Origin: Hydrogenophaga sp.
Lineage (GTDB): Bacteria; Pseudomonadota; Gammaproteobacteria; Burkholderiales; Burkholderiaceae_C
Length of the DNA: 64,000 bases
NCBI RefSeq assembly: GCF_030651625.1
Contig: NZ_JAUSCF010000006.1
Span: 248,001 to 312,000, forward strand
Reading direction: 5' to 3'
The position numbers and the translations under genes are program-made. This document shows, in pieces, positions 35,366 to 46,442 of the stretch (position 1 is its first letter; the number at the start of each line of letters is the position of its first letter). Under the pieces are notes generated by a model, which was given only the letters and a program-made list of their open reading frames with translations, made no database searches and had not been told where the DNA came from.

Positions 35366-37175
35366 ACCTGATCCTGCCGAAGTTCGTCCGCAATGGGTCG
35401 GCCGGGCCGCCCTGGCTGCGCGGGCCGGAGCCGCCACGGCCACCACCCCCACCGCCGCCGCCTTTGCCGCTGCGGTTGCCCGAGCGCATGGCATCGATAC
35501 TGGTGCGCAGCGGGTCGGGCTGCCCACCCGGCGCGGCTGAGCGCGGGCGGGGCTCGCGGATGCGCAGACTGCCCAAGTGGGCGTTCGGGCCTGGCTGTCG
35601 CTCGGCGCCGGGTTCGCGTTCCTCACGTGGGCCACGGTCTTCGCGCGGTGGGCGGTCCATGCGGTCGCCCCGATCGGCTTGCTGGCGGGGTGGACGCTGA
35701 CCGGACCCGCCGTTGCGGTTGCCGGCGCTGCGCGGCTGGCCATTGCCACCGCCATTGCCATTGGCTCGCTGGCCACCGCCGCTCCGGCGGCCTTCACCCC
35801 GTGGGCCATCGATCTGGGCACCATCGCCTGCGGGGCGCTGGCGTTGGCCACCCCCGCCATTGCCACCACCGCGGCCTTGAGGTTCGCCGGCTTTCTTCTC
35901 GCGCACGCGTTGAAGCATTTCGGTGCGGGCTGCCTTGGCGGCGGCGGCCATCACGTCGCGGCTCGGCGGCTTGCCAGCACCGCCCCAGATGGTCTGGCGA
36001 CCCATGGCGATGGGTTCCGCCCTTTCGCCAGGCTCGGGCATGAACTCGGGGAAGATCTGCACCGGAATCTGTTGCTTGGTGAAGCGTTCGATGTCCATCA
36101 TGAAACCTTCTTCATCCAGGCTCACGAGGTTCACGGCTGCCCCGTCGTTGCCCGCGCGGCCGGTGCGGCCGATGCGATGCACATAGTCTTCGCTGACGTT
36201 GGGGATTTCGTAGTTCACCACGTGCGGCAGTTCATCGATGTCGATGCCGCGCGCTGCAATGTCGGTGGCCACAAGGGCGCGGATGTCGCCGCTCTTGAAA
36301 CCGGCCAGCGCCTGGGTGCGTGCACCCTGGCTCTTGTTGCCGTGCAGGGCCATGGCCTGGATGCCGTTCTTGGTCAGAAATTCGGCCACGTTGTTGGCGC
36401 CGAACTTGGTGCGGGTGAACACCAGCACCTGACTCCAGTTGTGCTGGTTGATGATGTGGGCCAGCAGGGCTTTCTTCTTGCCACGACCCACAGGGTGGAT
36501 CACCTGGGTGATGCGCTGCACCGTGGTGTTGCGCGGGGTCACCTGGATGTGCTGCGGATCCTTGAGCAGGGCGCTGGCCAGGTCGCGGATCTCGTCGCTG
36601 AAAGTGGCAGAGAAAAGCAGGCTCTGCTTTTCCTTCGGCACCAGAGCCAGGATCTTCTTGACGTCGTGGATGAAGCCCATGTCGAGCATGCGGTCCGCTT
36701 CATCGAGCACCAGGATCTCCACCCCGGACAGGTCCAGGAAACCCTGCTGCTGCAGGTCGAGCAGGCGGCCGGGGGTGGCCACCAGCACGTCCACACCGCG
36801 CTTCATGGCGTTGATCTGCGGGTTCATGCCCACACCGCCAAACACCACGGCAGAGGTGAGCGTCAGGTGTTTGCCGTAGGTGCGCACCGATTCTTCCACC
36901 TGGGCGGCGAGTTCGCGGGTGGGGGTGAGCACCAGGGCACGGATCGCCACGCCACCAAAGCGGTTCTTGGCGCGTTCGCCTTCGCTCAGTCGGTGCAGCA
37001 GGGGCAGGGTAAAGGCAGCTGTCTTGCCGGTGCCGGTCTGGGCACCGCCGAGGAGGTCGCGCCCGGCCAGCACGGCGGGAATCGCCTCGGCCTGGATAGG
37101 GGTGGGGGTTTCGTAACCGTGCTCGCGCACAGCTTGCACGATGGCCGGGGCCAGTTTCAGATCGTCAAAGGTCAT
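35364..37175 (-). CDS. rhlE: DEAD-box RNA helicase RhlE
   Basis: ATP-dependent RNA helicase. Start is ATG 37175 ([13 protein letters not shown]), which matches the family Q-motif context; the track ORF extends 103 residues too far. All motifs appear in order: [57 protein letters not shown] and [10 protein letters not shown]. The last ~220 of 603 residues are a Gly/Arg/Pro-rich low-complexity tail that is probably disordered and RNA-binding, and DPLRTS/DPLRTN is repeated near its end. It is divergent from ettA. Confidence 0.95.
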   Translation of the reverse strand: MTFDDLKLAPAIVQAVREHGYETPTPIQAEAIPAVLAGRDLLGGAQTGTGKTAAFTLPLLHRLSEGERAKNRFGGVAIRALVLTPTRELAAQVEESVRTYGKHLTLTSAVVFGGVGMNPQINAMKRGVDVLVATPGRLLDLQQQGFLDLSGVEILVLDEADRMLDMGFIHDVKKILALVPKEKQSLLFSATFSDEIRDLASALLKDPQHIQVTPRNTTVQRITQVIHPVGRGKKKALLAHIINQHNWSQVLVFTRTKFGANNVAEFLTKNGIQAMALHGNKSQGARTQALAGFKSGDIRALVATDIAARGIDIDELPHVVNYEIPNVSEDYVHRIGRTGRAGNDGAAVNLVSLDEEGFMMDIERFTKQQIPVQIFPEFMPEPGERAEPIAMGRQTIWGGAGKPPSRDVMAAAAKAARTEMLQRVREKKAGEPQGRGGGNGGGGQRQRPAGDGAQIDGPRGEGRRSGGGQRANGNGGGNGQPRSAGNRNGGSGQRPPRQQADRGDRMDRPPREDRGPREEREPGAERQPGPNAHLGSLRIREPRPRSAAPGGQPDPLRTSIDAMRSGNRSGKGGGGGGGGRGGSGPRSQGGPADPLRTNFGRIR

Positions 37176-37482
37176 TGTTTTTTGAGGCGCCCTTCCAGGG
37201 CGCTGGGGGCATCGGCCACTCCGGTGACCGCCTCTTTGTTGGAGACGGCTCCCGGTCAGTCTGGGGCAGATGGATTCAGGAAATTGGTGCCGACACGTGA
37301 CATGTGCACACCCCAGCAAAAGGCTGGTGCCGGGCCAACTGAAGTGCCCAACAGGCCGTATTGTCGCACGAGTGTGGGTTTTGCCTCTTCCAAGGTTCCG
37401 TGACGGAGGCGAAGAGTGCTCTAAGGGGATAATCAAAGGTCGTGCAGCCCTCCTGGCTGCAGCTATCTCAGGCGAAACTCTC
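37176..37482. other. Divergent promoter region of rhlE and ettA
   Basis: About 300 bp upstream of rhlE and of the ettA leader ORF. No ORF here looks like a gene. Both promoters and a long rhlE 5' untranslated region must lie within it. I could not identify convincing −35/−10 boxes by eye. Confidence 0.55.
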
Positions 37483-37524
37483 ATGGCTCAATACGTCTTG
37501 ATGAAACGGAGCCACCTCTGCTGA
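37483..37524 (+). CDS. Leader ORF duplicating the start of ettA
   Basis: A 13-codon [16 protein letters not shown], that ends at TGA 37522–37524. Its first 14 bases (ATGGCTCAATACGT) are identical to the start of ettA 87 bp downstream, and similarity continues to the codons for MKR against MNR in ettA after a one-codon gap. Its stop codon lies in the loop of a stable hairpin. The sequence duplication is directly visible. Translation and an attenuation role are inference. Confidence 0.5.
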   Translation: MAQYVLMKRSHLC

Positions 37525-37532
37525 CGCAGAGG
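37515..37532 (+). promoter_or_regulatory. Hairpin at the end of the ettA leader ORF
   Basis: Perfect 7-bp stem CCTCTGC/GCAGAGG with a TGAC loop that carries the leader ORF's TGA stop codon. It lies 38 bp before the ettA ATG. It could act as a stalling-dependent switch or simply be a partial terminator; there is no strong T-run directly after it. Confidence 0.55.
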
Positions 37533-37569
37533 CATTCGTTCCCTTTGGTCACTCAACAGTTTTAGCAAA

Positions 37570-39231
<1,662 letters not shown>

Positions 39232-39232
39232 G

Positions 39233-39345
39233 CCCGCCCCTGCCGCGCTTCGCGCGTCCCCATCAAGGGGGCGATACCTTGGACCGGCGAAGCCGGATCC
39301 CCGGTATCTCTGGAATGGGGCACTTCGCGCCGGAAAGTTGGGTGT
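39233..39345 (-). repeat. Intergenic GC-rich element, copy C
   Basis: Directly after the ettA stop. On the minus strand it reads TTTCCGGCGCGAAGTGCCCC, TCCAGAGATACCGGGGATCC, the hairpin CCGGCTTCGCCGG and CGCCCCCTTGATGGGGACGC, in the same order as copies B and D. It is oriented opposite to ettA and to the DUF1415 gene that follows. Confidence 0.65.
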
Positions 39346-39392
39346 TTCCCACAGCGCTCTGTTCTGCCAATACTTACGTTTCGCCTCTTCCC

Positions 39393-39938
39393 ATGACCGA
39401 AGAACAAGTCCTTGCCGATACCCGCCACTGGCTGGAAAAAGCCGTCATTGGCCTGAACCTGTGCCCGTTCGCGCGCTCGGTGTATGTGAAGAACCAGGTG
39501 CGCATCGTGGTGAGTCAGGCGCGGCACCTGGACGCGTTTCTTGATGATCTGGACCGGGAACTCGATCTGCTGGTGAACACACCGGCCGATCAGATCGACA
39601 CCACGTTGCTGGTTCACCCGACCCTCTTTCCGCACTTCGAGGTCTTCAATGATTTCCAGAATGTGGTCGATGACGTGGTTGCCGAGCATGAGCTGGAAGG
39701 TGTCATTCAGGTGGCGCATTTCCATCCGGCATTTCGGTTCGAGGGAACCGAAGCGGATGACGTCACCAACTTCACCAACCGCTCGCCCTATCCGGTGCTG
39801 CACCTCTTGCGCGAGGACAGCGTGGAACGTGCGGTGGCGTCGGAAGGCGGCGACGCCGAAGGCATCGTGGCGCGAAACCTCGACACACTGCGCAATCTGG
39901 GGACAAGCGGCTGGCGCAACTTGTTACAAAAGCCTTGA
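39393..39938 (+). CDS. DUF1415 family protein
   Basis: A 181-residue soluble protein of unknown function, starting at ATG 39393 (MTEEQVLADTRHWLEKAV); the track frame extends into the repeat upstream. Characteristic blocks are VIGLNLCPFARSVYVK with its conserved cysteine, LLVHPTLFPHFEVFNDF, VAHFHPAFRFEG and TNRSPYPVLHLLRE. These residues suggest a small enzyme with a His/Cys centre, but no activity is established. Monocistronic-looking, with 105 bp before the DUF1631 gene. Confidence 0.88.
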   Translation: MTEEQVLADTRHWLEKAVIGLNLCPFARSVYVKNQVRIVVSQARHLDAFLDDLDRELDLLVNTPADQIDTTLLVHPTLFPHFEVFNDFQNVVDDVVAEHELEGVIQVAHFHPAFRFEGTEADDVTNFTNRSPYPVLHLLREDSVERAVASEGGDAEGIVARNLDTLRNLGTSGWRNLLQKP

Positions 39939-40043
39939 TTTGAACGGTCTTTCTGCCCTTGGACCAAGGCTTCGCTGGGTGCCTTGTTGGACATAATGGG
40001 GACATAAAACACCCCTCGTTGGAGCAGAAAGCAGACCCGCCAC

Positions 40044-42119
40044 ATGGATGCCAGCCAAACACAGGCGTTTGACGCCTGCCTGAGAGAAGCCCTTGTGCAG
40101 ACCCGCGAGTGGACTCCTCGCTGGCTGGACAAGCTGAGGGACACCCTCTACAACCGCGAAGGCACCGTTGCAGGCCTCCAGGAGAAGCAGGCGCTGGTCG
40201 ACGCAAGAACCACCCTGGAGAGCTACCGGGATCGCATCAGCTCGCGTTTTCTGGAGTTCTTCGCGGAGTCGGTTTATGGATCGCTGGGAGGCGAAGGCGG
40301 CTCGACGCGCAAACTGAATACGATGAGTTTTGATGAACTTGAACTCATGGGTGATGAGCAGGTTCAGGAAACGGTCGAGCTGGCACGGGTGCAGCAGGTC
40401 GTGAAGATGGCGGCCGATGAAGAACTGGTGGCGCTCGATACGCGCATGAGCAGCGTGCTGGGGCACTCGCGGGTGCGCCCTGAGGCCAACCCCCTGCGCA
40501 CCGAGATCGTCATCGCCGCGCTGATGCGCGCCATCAATGGCTTGCATGTGGATCCGGTGGTGCGCGCACGCTGGCTTCAGATGGGTGCAGTTGGGCTGGG
40601 CAGTGAACTGCAGCAGATGTACGCCCATCTCAGCCGCCTGCTGGACGACATGGGGGTACGCCCCGCAGGCTACAAGGTCGTACAGGTACCCGATGTGCGC
40701 AGCCCGGCTGCGGCGCCTTTGCACGCTGAGACAGTCACCGCCGACTCCGTCCTGGGCTCCAATGCGCTGCTCACGCTGGACCATCTGCACCAGTTGCTGA
40801 TCGGCAATCTTGATCAGTCGGGTGATCGGCCCAGCGATCAGGGCGTGTCCGGCTCGGGCAACGCCATGGTGCGCACGCTGGCCGCAGAGGTGGTTACCTT
40901 CATGCTCAAACGCATTCATGAAGACAAGCGCCTGATGCCGTCTGTGCGCCAGGTGCTGCTCGACATGAAACCGGCCTTGCTGCAGCTCGCCCGGAGCGAG
41001 CCCCGGTTCTTCGCCGACCGCCAGAACCCTGCACGGCGGTTGCTGGACACGGTCACGGCGCGCAGCCTGGCTTTTACCAGCGAACAGGATCCGGGCTACG
41101 AAACCTTCGCGCGGCAGGTGCGTGACATCCAGCGTGCGCTGGAGAAACCCGGCGCCGATCTGGCCAGCCGGTTCCCCAAACTGCTGGAGGAGTTGACTCA
41201 GTCTCAGGCGCTGGCCCCGGAACAGGCCCAGGCCAGGGGTTTGGCCGTCAAGACCCTGGTGCGGGTGGAACAGCGCAACATGCTGGCCGAGCGCGTGGCT
41301 GCCGAATTCAGGGCACGCAACGACTTCGATCGTGTGCCCGGAGTGGTTCGCCGCTTCCTGACGGGTCCTTGGGCACAGGTGGTGGCCCAGGCGCGCATGG
41401 ATATGCCTGATTCCCCTTCTGCAGACCTGTCTCCCGCCAGTTCTGCGGCGCTGCGTTACACCGATATCCTTCCCGACCTGCTTTGGTCGAGCCAGCTCGC
41501 CCAGGCCAGTCGAAACCGGCCTCGCCTGATCAAAGTGATTCCCGGTTTGCTCAGAACCCTGCGCGAAGGTCTCGATTCGATCGACTACCCGCGCGACAAG
41601 ACCGAAGCATTTTTTCAGACGCTGATGGGTCTGCACGAGGCGGCCTACAAGACCCTGCGGCCGGAAATCGACCCGGATGCGCCTGTGAGCCTGCAGGTCG
41701 AAGAGGATCTGGAGCCTTGGATCCATCCTGTGGAGGCGAAAGAGTCCGGCTTCATGGAGGACGCGTTTCTGGAGAGCACCACCCAGCCCTCGTTCCAGGA
41801 CACCCAACCCATGCAGCACGACTGGGCCGACATCAAGGCCGAAATGGCGGAAAAAAACCAGGCCATATCGGTGGGCACCTGGGTGGACGTCTGGCACGAG
41901 GGGCAGCCGATGCGGGCGCAGCTCACCTGGGCCAGCCCGCACAACACCATGTTCCTGTTTACAGCAGGCAGCGGGCGCTCACTGTCTATGACGCGGCGTG
42001 GCCTGGACAACCTGCTCGCCAACAACCGCCTGCGCGTGGTGGCCAACCACGGTCTGATTGATGACGCGCTGGACGAGATTGCGCGGCAGGCCTGGATCAA
42101 CAGCAGTCGGGGTGCGTAG
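40044..42119 (+). CDS. DUF1631 family protein
   Basis: A 691-residue protein of the DUF1631 family (sometimes misannotated as thymidine phosphorylase), without signal peptide or membrane helix. The long body is predicted helical (FFAESVYGSLGGEGGS, LELMGDEQVQETVELARVQQ, ALMRAINGLHVDPVVRARWL). The end has a small beta-rich module, VGTWVDVWHEGQPMRAQLTW followed by NTMFLFTAGSGRSLSM, that resembles a PilZ-like barrel, so cyclic-di-GMP-related control is a reasonable but unproven idea. Start context is weak. It converges with the TAXI gene across an intergenic repeat. Confidence 0.85.
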   Translation: MDASQTQAFDACLREALVQTREWTPRWLDKLRDTLYNREGTVAGLQEKQALVDARTTLESYRDRISSRFLEFFAESVYGSLGGEGGSTRKLNTMSFDELELMGDEQVQETVELARVQQVVKMAADEELVALDTRMSSVLGHSRVRPEANPLRTEIVIAALMRAINGLHVDPVVRARWLQMGAVGLGSELQQMYAHLSRLLDDMGVRPAGYKVVQVPDVRSPAAAPLHAETVTADSVLGSNALLTLDHLHQLLIGNLDQSGDRPSDQGVSGSGNAMVRTLAAEVVTFMLKRIHEDKRLMPSVRQVLLDMKPALLQLARSEPRFFADRQNPARRLLDTVTARSLAFTSEQDPGYETFARQVRDIQRALEKPGADLASRFPKLLEELTQSQALAPEQAQARGLAVKTLVRVEQRNMLAERVAAEFRARNDFDRVPGVVRRFLTGPWAQVVAQARMDMPDSPSADLSPASSAALRYTDILPDLLWSSQLAQASRNRPRLIKVIPGLLRTLREGLDSIDYPRDKTEAFFQTLMGLHEAAYKTLRPEIDPDAPVSLQVEEDLEPWIHPVEAKESGFMEDAFLESTTQPSFQDTQPMQHDWADIKAEMAEKNQAISVGTWVDVWHEGQPMRAQLTWASPHNTMFLFTAGSGRSLSMTRRGLDNLLANNRLRVVANHGLIDDALDEIARQAWINSSRGA

Positions 42120-42275
42120 CACCCCGGTATTCGGTACTTCCCCCTGCGCCGCTGACGCGGCTTCCCCCCTCTCTTGCGCGCCATTGGCGCTGGGAGGGGG
42201 AACGCACCCTGTGGCCCGGCAAAGCCGGTTCCACGGGTGCCCTGGAAAGGGCACTTCGCGCCGGAAAGCGCTCGG
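42118..42275 (-). repeat. Intergenic GC-rich element, copy D
   Basis: Between the convergent stops of the DUF1631 and TAXI genes. Its minus strand matches copy E over about 130 bp with few differences, including an identical stretch of 35 bp that contains CACCCGTGGAACCGGCTTTG. It ends in the GCCGCGTCAGCGGCGCAGGG hairpin block shared with E. D and E are inverted relative to each other and 13 kb apart. Confidence 0.75.
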
Positions 42276-42315
42276 TGTCTGGCTCCGCCCTGATTTCCGT
42301 TTGACCTCCCTGGCT

Positions 42316-43653
42316 TCATGCCTTCCGCAGGAGCTTCTTTCTTACCAAGTGAATGTTGTTGCGCAGCGCGTAGAGTTCGTCGGTGTGCGATAGGGGCACC
42401 ACGATTTTTTCGGCTTTGCTTTCCAGTGTGTCAAGCTGTTCCAGCAGCGATTGCACTGTGTCGCTGTCGTCTTCGGTATGTGTTTCTGCACGTTGTTCGA
42501 TGTCGCGCAGCTCGGCATACCAGCGGAAGACACGGGAGCGGATGCGGAAGGTGTAGAGCGGCGGCACGATGCGCGACAGGGGCAGCGCGAGCGCGATGAT
42601 CAGGCCCATGGCGAGCCACATGCGTTCGATCAGGTTGGCCAGCCAGAACGGCAGGTAACGTTGCAGGAAGGGCGGGCCGTTGCGGATGGCTCGAACCGCT
42701 TCGGGCGACACGGGCACCTCGCTGTGTTCGAGGCTGGGGTATTCACGGGTGCGACTGAACCAGCCGGCACCGCCATGCAGATTGGTGGCCGTCTGCGCGA
42801 ACAGCTGCAATATGGCCGGGTGTGTGCGGGTGGTGGCGAGCAGGCTGGTGGTGGAGGCCACGAGGCGCATGTCGCGTTCGGGGTTGTTGGCGGCGAGGTC
42901 CACCACGCCCTGGGGCAGCACCACCGGCGTGAGGTAGCCAAACCTGCGTGAGTACGCTTCGCTCTGCGCAAAATCCAGCAGGCGGATACCCGGCGTCTGC
43001 AGCAGCATCTGCACCATGAGCGACTCCGGCGCGGAAGCGAACACCACGGCGTCGATCTCACCGTTGAGGAACGCCACCGTTGCCGGCGTTTGCTCCAGCT
43101 CACTGAGCTGCAGTTCGCTCACCGCGATGCGGTTGACGTCCAGCAACGTGGAAAAAAGTCGTGGCACGCCACTACCGGGTGTGCCCACGTTGACGTGCCA
43201 GCCGCGCAACTCGCTCAGGGTGCTCACGGTGTCGTTCTGGCGCAGGCGCTGTGCGGCGTCTTCGCGATAGAACAGCCAGAGCGGTTCCACGAACAGGCTC
43301 CCCAATGAGGTGATGGCGTCTTCGTCGTCGAAGCCGATGTCGGCCGTGCCGCCCTGCACGAAACCGAGGTCGGCCTGGCCATTGCGCAGCAGCGCGAGGT
43401 TGGCTGAAGAACCTTCCGAGCGCAACAGCTCCACCTCAATGCCATAGCGACTCAGGGCCTCGGCGTAGCGTTTGCCGAATTCGTCGTAGGCGCTCTGTTC
43501 GGGTCCGGTGGCAAGCACCACCTTCTTTGGTGGGGTGGGGTTCAGCCACCAATAAGTGATGGCCAGCAGCGCGATCGTGAGCAGGGCGAACGGGCCAATC
43601 GACGCCACCAGGTCGCGCAGCGAAAGCAGGGTGTAGCGGATGTTTTTCGGCAT
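42316..43653 (-). CDS. TAXI-family TRAP-type solute-binding protein with C-terminal membrane helices
   Basis: A 445-residue protein. It has an N-terminal membrane helix (about 17–36, GPFALLTIALLAITYWWL), a TAXI-type periplasmic domain (VVLATGPEQSAYDEFGKRYA, NGQADLGFVQGGTADIGF, GWHVNVGTPGSGVPRLFSTLL), then two close helices near residue 345 (LIERMWLAMGLIIALALPLS) and a cytoplasmic coiled-coil-like tail. The membrane tether at both ends makes it unlike a free binding protein, so it may be a sensor or a fused transporter part. No TRAP permease gene is adjacent. The ligand is unknown. Confidence 0.85.
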   Translation of the reverse strand: MPKNIRYTLLSLRDLVASIGPFALLTIALLAITYWWLNPTPPKKVVLATGPEQSAYDEFGKRYAEALSRYGIEVELLRSEGSSANLALLRNGQADLGFVQGGTADIGFDDEDAITSLGSLFVEPLWLFYREDAAQRLRQNDTVSTLSELRGWHVNVGTPGSGVPRLFSTLLDVNRIAVSELQLSELEQTPATVAFLNGEIDAVVFASAPESLMVQMLLQTPGIRLLDFAQSEAYSRRFGYLTPVVLPQGVVDLAANNPERDMRLVASTTSLLATTRTHPAILQLFAQTATNLHGGAGWFSRTREYPSLEHSEVPVSPEAVRAIRNGPPFLQRYLPFWLANLIERMWLAMGLIIALALPLSRIVPPLYTFRIRSRVFRWYAELRDIEQRAETHTEDDSDTVQSLLEQLDTLESKAEKIVVPLSHTDELYALRNNIHLVRKKLLRKA

Positions 43654-43726
43654 CCCGCTACGTTATCACGCCACCACACCCGCTCCGGGGCTCTGGCACC
43701 GCCTCACGGGCGTGCAGGTGTGGTGC

Positions 43727-45319
43727 TCAGGCGCGCGCGGCAGCAGCGCTGCCCCGGTTGTTGAGCCGGAAGATGCGCACCGCATCCTGCACCACCACCG
43801 ACTGCGCCTGCAGCGAGCTGGCGGCGGCAGCAAGCTCTTCGACCATGGCCGAGTTTTGCTGCGTGACCGAATCGAGTTGACCGACCGCCTGGTTGATCTG
43901 CGCAATGCCCATGGACTGTTCGTTCGAAGCACTTGTGATGTCGGTGATCAGCACGTTGACCTGCTCGACCGCGCCCACCACGTTGTTCATGGTCTGGCCG
44001 GTGCTGTGCACCAGCTGGGTTCCTTGCGCCACTTTCTGTGCCGACTCGTCGATCAGCACCTTGATTTCCTTGGCGGCGGTGGAAGTGCGCTGGGCCAGGC
44101 TGCGCACTTCGGCAGCCACCACGGCGAAGCCGCGTCCCTGCTCACCGGCACGGGCGGCTTCCACGGCGGCATTGAGTGCGAGGATGTTGGTCTGGAACGA
44201 GATACCTTCGATCACCTGGATGATTTCACCGATCCGGCTGGATGAGCGGCTGATGTCGTCCATGGTGCTGACCACCTGGCCCATGGCTTCGTTGCCTTCG
44301 CGCGCCACCATGGCGGCCCGCTGGGACAGGGAAGCGGCTTCGCGGGCCGACTCGGTGCTGTGGTTTACCGTGCTGGCGAGTTGTTCCATGGAGGCCGCGG
44401 TCTGTTCAAGGCTGCTGGCCTGCGCTTCGGTGCGGGAGGACAGATCCTGGTTGCCGCTGGCAATCTCGCTGGATGCCACCCGCACGCCCTCCACCTCGTG
44501 GCGCACGTCGGAGACGACCGCCTGCAGGTTCACGTTGAGCTGGTTCAGGGCCTTGGCCAGTTCGCCGAATTCACCGCTGCCAGCACCTTTGAAGCGGGTG
44601 GACAGATCGCCAGCCGCCATGGTGTTGGCGAACTGGATCGCCTCTTGCAATGGGTTTTTCATGGAGCGACGCAACAGCCAGGCAGCCAGCACAGCAGCGC
44701 CAAGCAACGGAATGGCCAGGGCCATTTGTGCGGTGCTGCTCATTCCGGAGGCCAACTGGCCAATGGCCAGACCAGACAAAGCCAACGCCACGCAGATGCC
44801 GCCGATGATGCGCCCGAGTGTGAGTTCGGTGAGGCGGTTCAGCATGCCTCGCATGCCGGTGCGCACCACGCTGCCGCGATGCAGTGCGACCCTGATGTTG
44901 CCACTGTCGCGCTCGGCGCGCATCTGGGTGTACAGGGCTTGTGCCTCCTGCACCTGTTCGCGGGTGGGTTTGGTTCGCACCGACATGTAGCCCACGGCCT
45001 GTCCGTTTTCCACTATCGGTGTGGCATTCGCCACCACCCAGTAGTGGTCGCCATTCTTGCGCCGGTTCTTGACCATGCCCGACCAGGGTGAGCCGCTCTT
45101 CAAGGTTTCCCACATGTCCCTGAAGGCCTCCTGAGGCATGTCCGGGTGACGCACCAGATTGTGCGGCTGTCCGATCAGCTCGTCATGCTCATAGCCGCTT
45201 ACCGCCACAAAGGCGGTGTTGCAATAGGTGATGTGGCTTTGCAGGTCGGTGGTGGAAACGATGGTGACACCGTCGGGAATGATGTACTCGTTCTGGGTAA
45301 CAGGTAGATTGCTGCGCAT
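43727..45319 (-). CDS. PAS-containing methyl-accepting chemotaxis protein (Aer-like)
   Basis: An energy- or redox-sensing chemoreceptor. I start it at ATG 45319 ([17 protein letters not shown]); the ATG at 45328 is also possible. The ~530 residues have an N-terminal PAS domain ([20 protein letters not shown] and [13 protein letters not shown], as in Aer), two membrane helices near residues 170–215, a HAMP-like region, and the MCP signalling hairpin with [20 protein letters not shown]. The C-terminus lacks a CheR/CheB-tethering pentapeptide. It stands alone, with no che genes nearby. Confidence 0.92.
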   Translation of the reverse strand: MRSNLPVTQNEYIIPDGVTIVSTTDLQSHITYCNTAFVAVSGYEHDELIGQPHNLVRHPDMPQEAFRDMWETLKSGSPWSGMVKNRRKNGDHYWVVANATPIVENGQAVGYMSVRTKPTREQVQEAQALYTQMRAERDSGNIRVALHRGSVVRTGMRGMLNRLTELTLGRIIGGICVALALSGLAIGQLASGMSSTAQMALAIPLLGAAVLAAWLLRRSMKNPLQEAIQFANTMAAGDLSTRFKGAGSGEFGELAKALNQLNVNLQAVVSDVRHEVEGVRVASSEIASGNQDLSSRTEAQASSLEQTAASMEQLASTVNHSTESAREAASLSQRAAMVAREGNEAMGQVVSTMDDISRSSSRIGEIIQVIEGISFQTNILALNAAVEAARAGEQGRGFAVVAAEVRSLAQRTSTAAKEIKVLIDESAQKVAQGTQLVHSTGQTMNNVVGAVEQVNVLITDITSASNEQSMGIAQINQAVGQLDSVTQQNSAMVEELAAAASSLQAQSVVVQDAVRIFRLNNRGSAAAARA

Positions 45320-45543
45320 CGATGCCATTGCGGGAATTTTTACCGTGAGCCTGCGGATCTGCAACCAACACACACCTTGCGCACCTCACGCCAGAAGTAT
45401 CGACACGGCTGCGGAAAACTTGAGCGAAAAAAGGGGTGAAATCCCGTTCAATACCGATCCATGTCAATCAGGAAGGATCGGTGCACCTCACCCCTGAAAT
45501 TTTCCCATGCCTCCAGCGGCGCAGTGGTCAGCACACACGGAAG

Positions 45544-45900
45544 TCAGGGCGCCGGTTCGATACTCATGACGGTGTAGGCCCCGTTCACCTGCGTGGCAGT
45601 GAAACGGACCTTGTCGCCCGCCTTCACTTTTTCCAGCAGCGCCGGGTCACTGACCTGGAACACCATGGTCATGGGGGGCATGTCCAGGTTCTTGATTTCG
45701 CCGTGCCTGAGCGAGATCTTGCCGCCAGCGGTGTCGACACGCCGCACTTCGGCCTCGGCCATGGGCAGGGCATCGGCAGATGCGGCAGGTGGCGCTGCGT
45801 GGTGACCGGCGTGGCCGCCGGTCTGGCTCATGCCGGGCAGCGCGAAGGTGGAGAGCAGCAGGGCGGTCGCCAGGTGCACGGTACGGTGTGGTCGGGTCAT
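45544..45900 (-). CDS. CusF-like periplasmic copper-binding protein
   Basis: Starts at ATG 45900 (MTRPHRTVHLATALL); the track's 18 extra residues precede a normal signal peptide (LLSTFALPGMSQ). The 118-residue product has a His-rich leader (GGHAGHHAAPP) and a CusF-type barrel with His66, Met77 and Met79 (RHGEIKNLDMPPMTMVF). The spacing matches the E. coli CusF ligands exactly, but the Trp that stacks on Cu(I) is replaced by Met74. It is last in the copper operon and 50 bp after the DUF411 gene. It probably buffers or hands over periplasmic copper. Confidence 0.88.
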   Translation of the reverse strand: MTRPHRTVHLATALLLSTFALPGMSQTGGHAGHHAAPPAASADALPMAEAEVRRVDTAGGKISLRHGEIKNLDMPPMTMVFQVSDPALLEKVKAGDKVRFTATQVNGAYTVMSIEPAP

Positions 45901-45950
45901 GGTGGGGGTTCCTGTTCTGATGTGAAGATGCAAGTCGTGGCCGTGGCCAC

Positions 45951-46421
45951 TCAACTGCGGAAGTAGGACTGGTAAACGCGGCTGCTGCCGTCCTTGAGCA
46001 CCAGCACCACGTCGTAGGGATCGCGGCGGTCGCCGTAGACGGCGCCGTCCATGCCCGGGCTGCCCACCGGCATGCCGGGCACCGACAGGCCGATGGCCTG
46101 CGGCTTCTCGGTCAGCAAACGGCGAATTTCGCGGGCGTTCACATGGCCCTCGATCACGTAGCCACCGATCAGGGCGGTGTGGCAGGAGCCGTATTTGTCG
46201 GGCAGGCCCAGGCGCTTGCGCACGGCGGTGTTGCCGGTGTCAAACACCTGGACCTGGAAACCATCGGCCTCCAGGTAGGTCACCCAGTCGCCACAGCAGC
46301 CGCAGTTCGGGTCTTTCCAGACCTGCAGCACGGGCAGCGCGGTGGGTGAATTCTGGGCCAGTGCGCGGGTGCCCAGCAGCGGCAGGCTGAGGGCAGCGGT
46401 GAGCAGGGTGCGTCTTTGCAT
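45951..46421 (-). CDS. DUF411 metal-binding protein
   Basis: A 156-residue exported protein of the DUF411 family, common in copper and silver resistance loci. The N-terminus carries an RR-containing signal (MQRRTLLTAALSLPLLG). The mature part begins with a thioredoxin-like strand and the metal-binding motif WKDPNCGCCGDWV, followed by GSCHTALIGGYVIEGHVNA, a second conserved Cys/His block, and IGLSVPGMPVGSPGM. Its exact biochemical role is unproven. It lies between the cupredoxin and CusF-like genes, all in the same direction and closely spaced. Confidence 0.9.
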   Translation of the reverse strand: MQRRTLLTAALSLPLLGTRALAQNSPTALPVLQVWKDPNCGCCGDWVTYLEADGFQVQVFDTGNTAVRKRLGLPDKYGSCHTALIGGYVIEGHVNAREIRRLLTEKPQAIGLSVPGMPVGSPGMDGAVYGDRRDPYDVVLVLKDGSSRVYQSYFRS

Positions 46422-46442
46422 GAGGAGCTCCTAGGTGGGTAT

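Noticed and set aside
35577-37403. 608-residue plus-strand ORF
   Set aside because: Antisense of rhlE, whose motifs are complete on the minus strand.
39924-41942. 672-residue minus-strand ORF
   Set aside because: Antisense shadow of the DUF1631 gene, without any recognisable domain.
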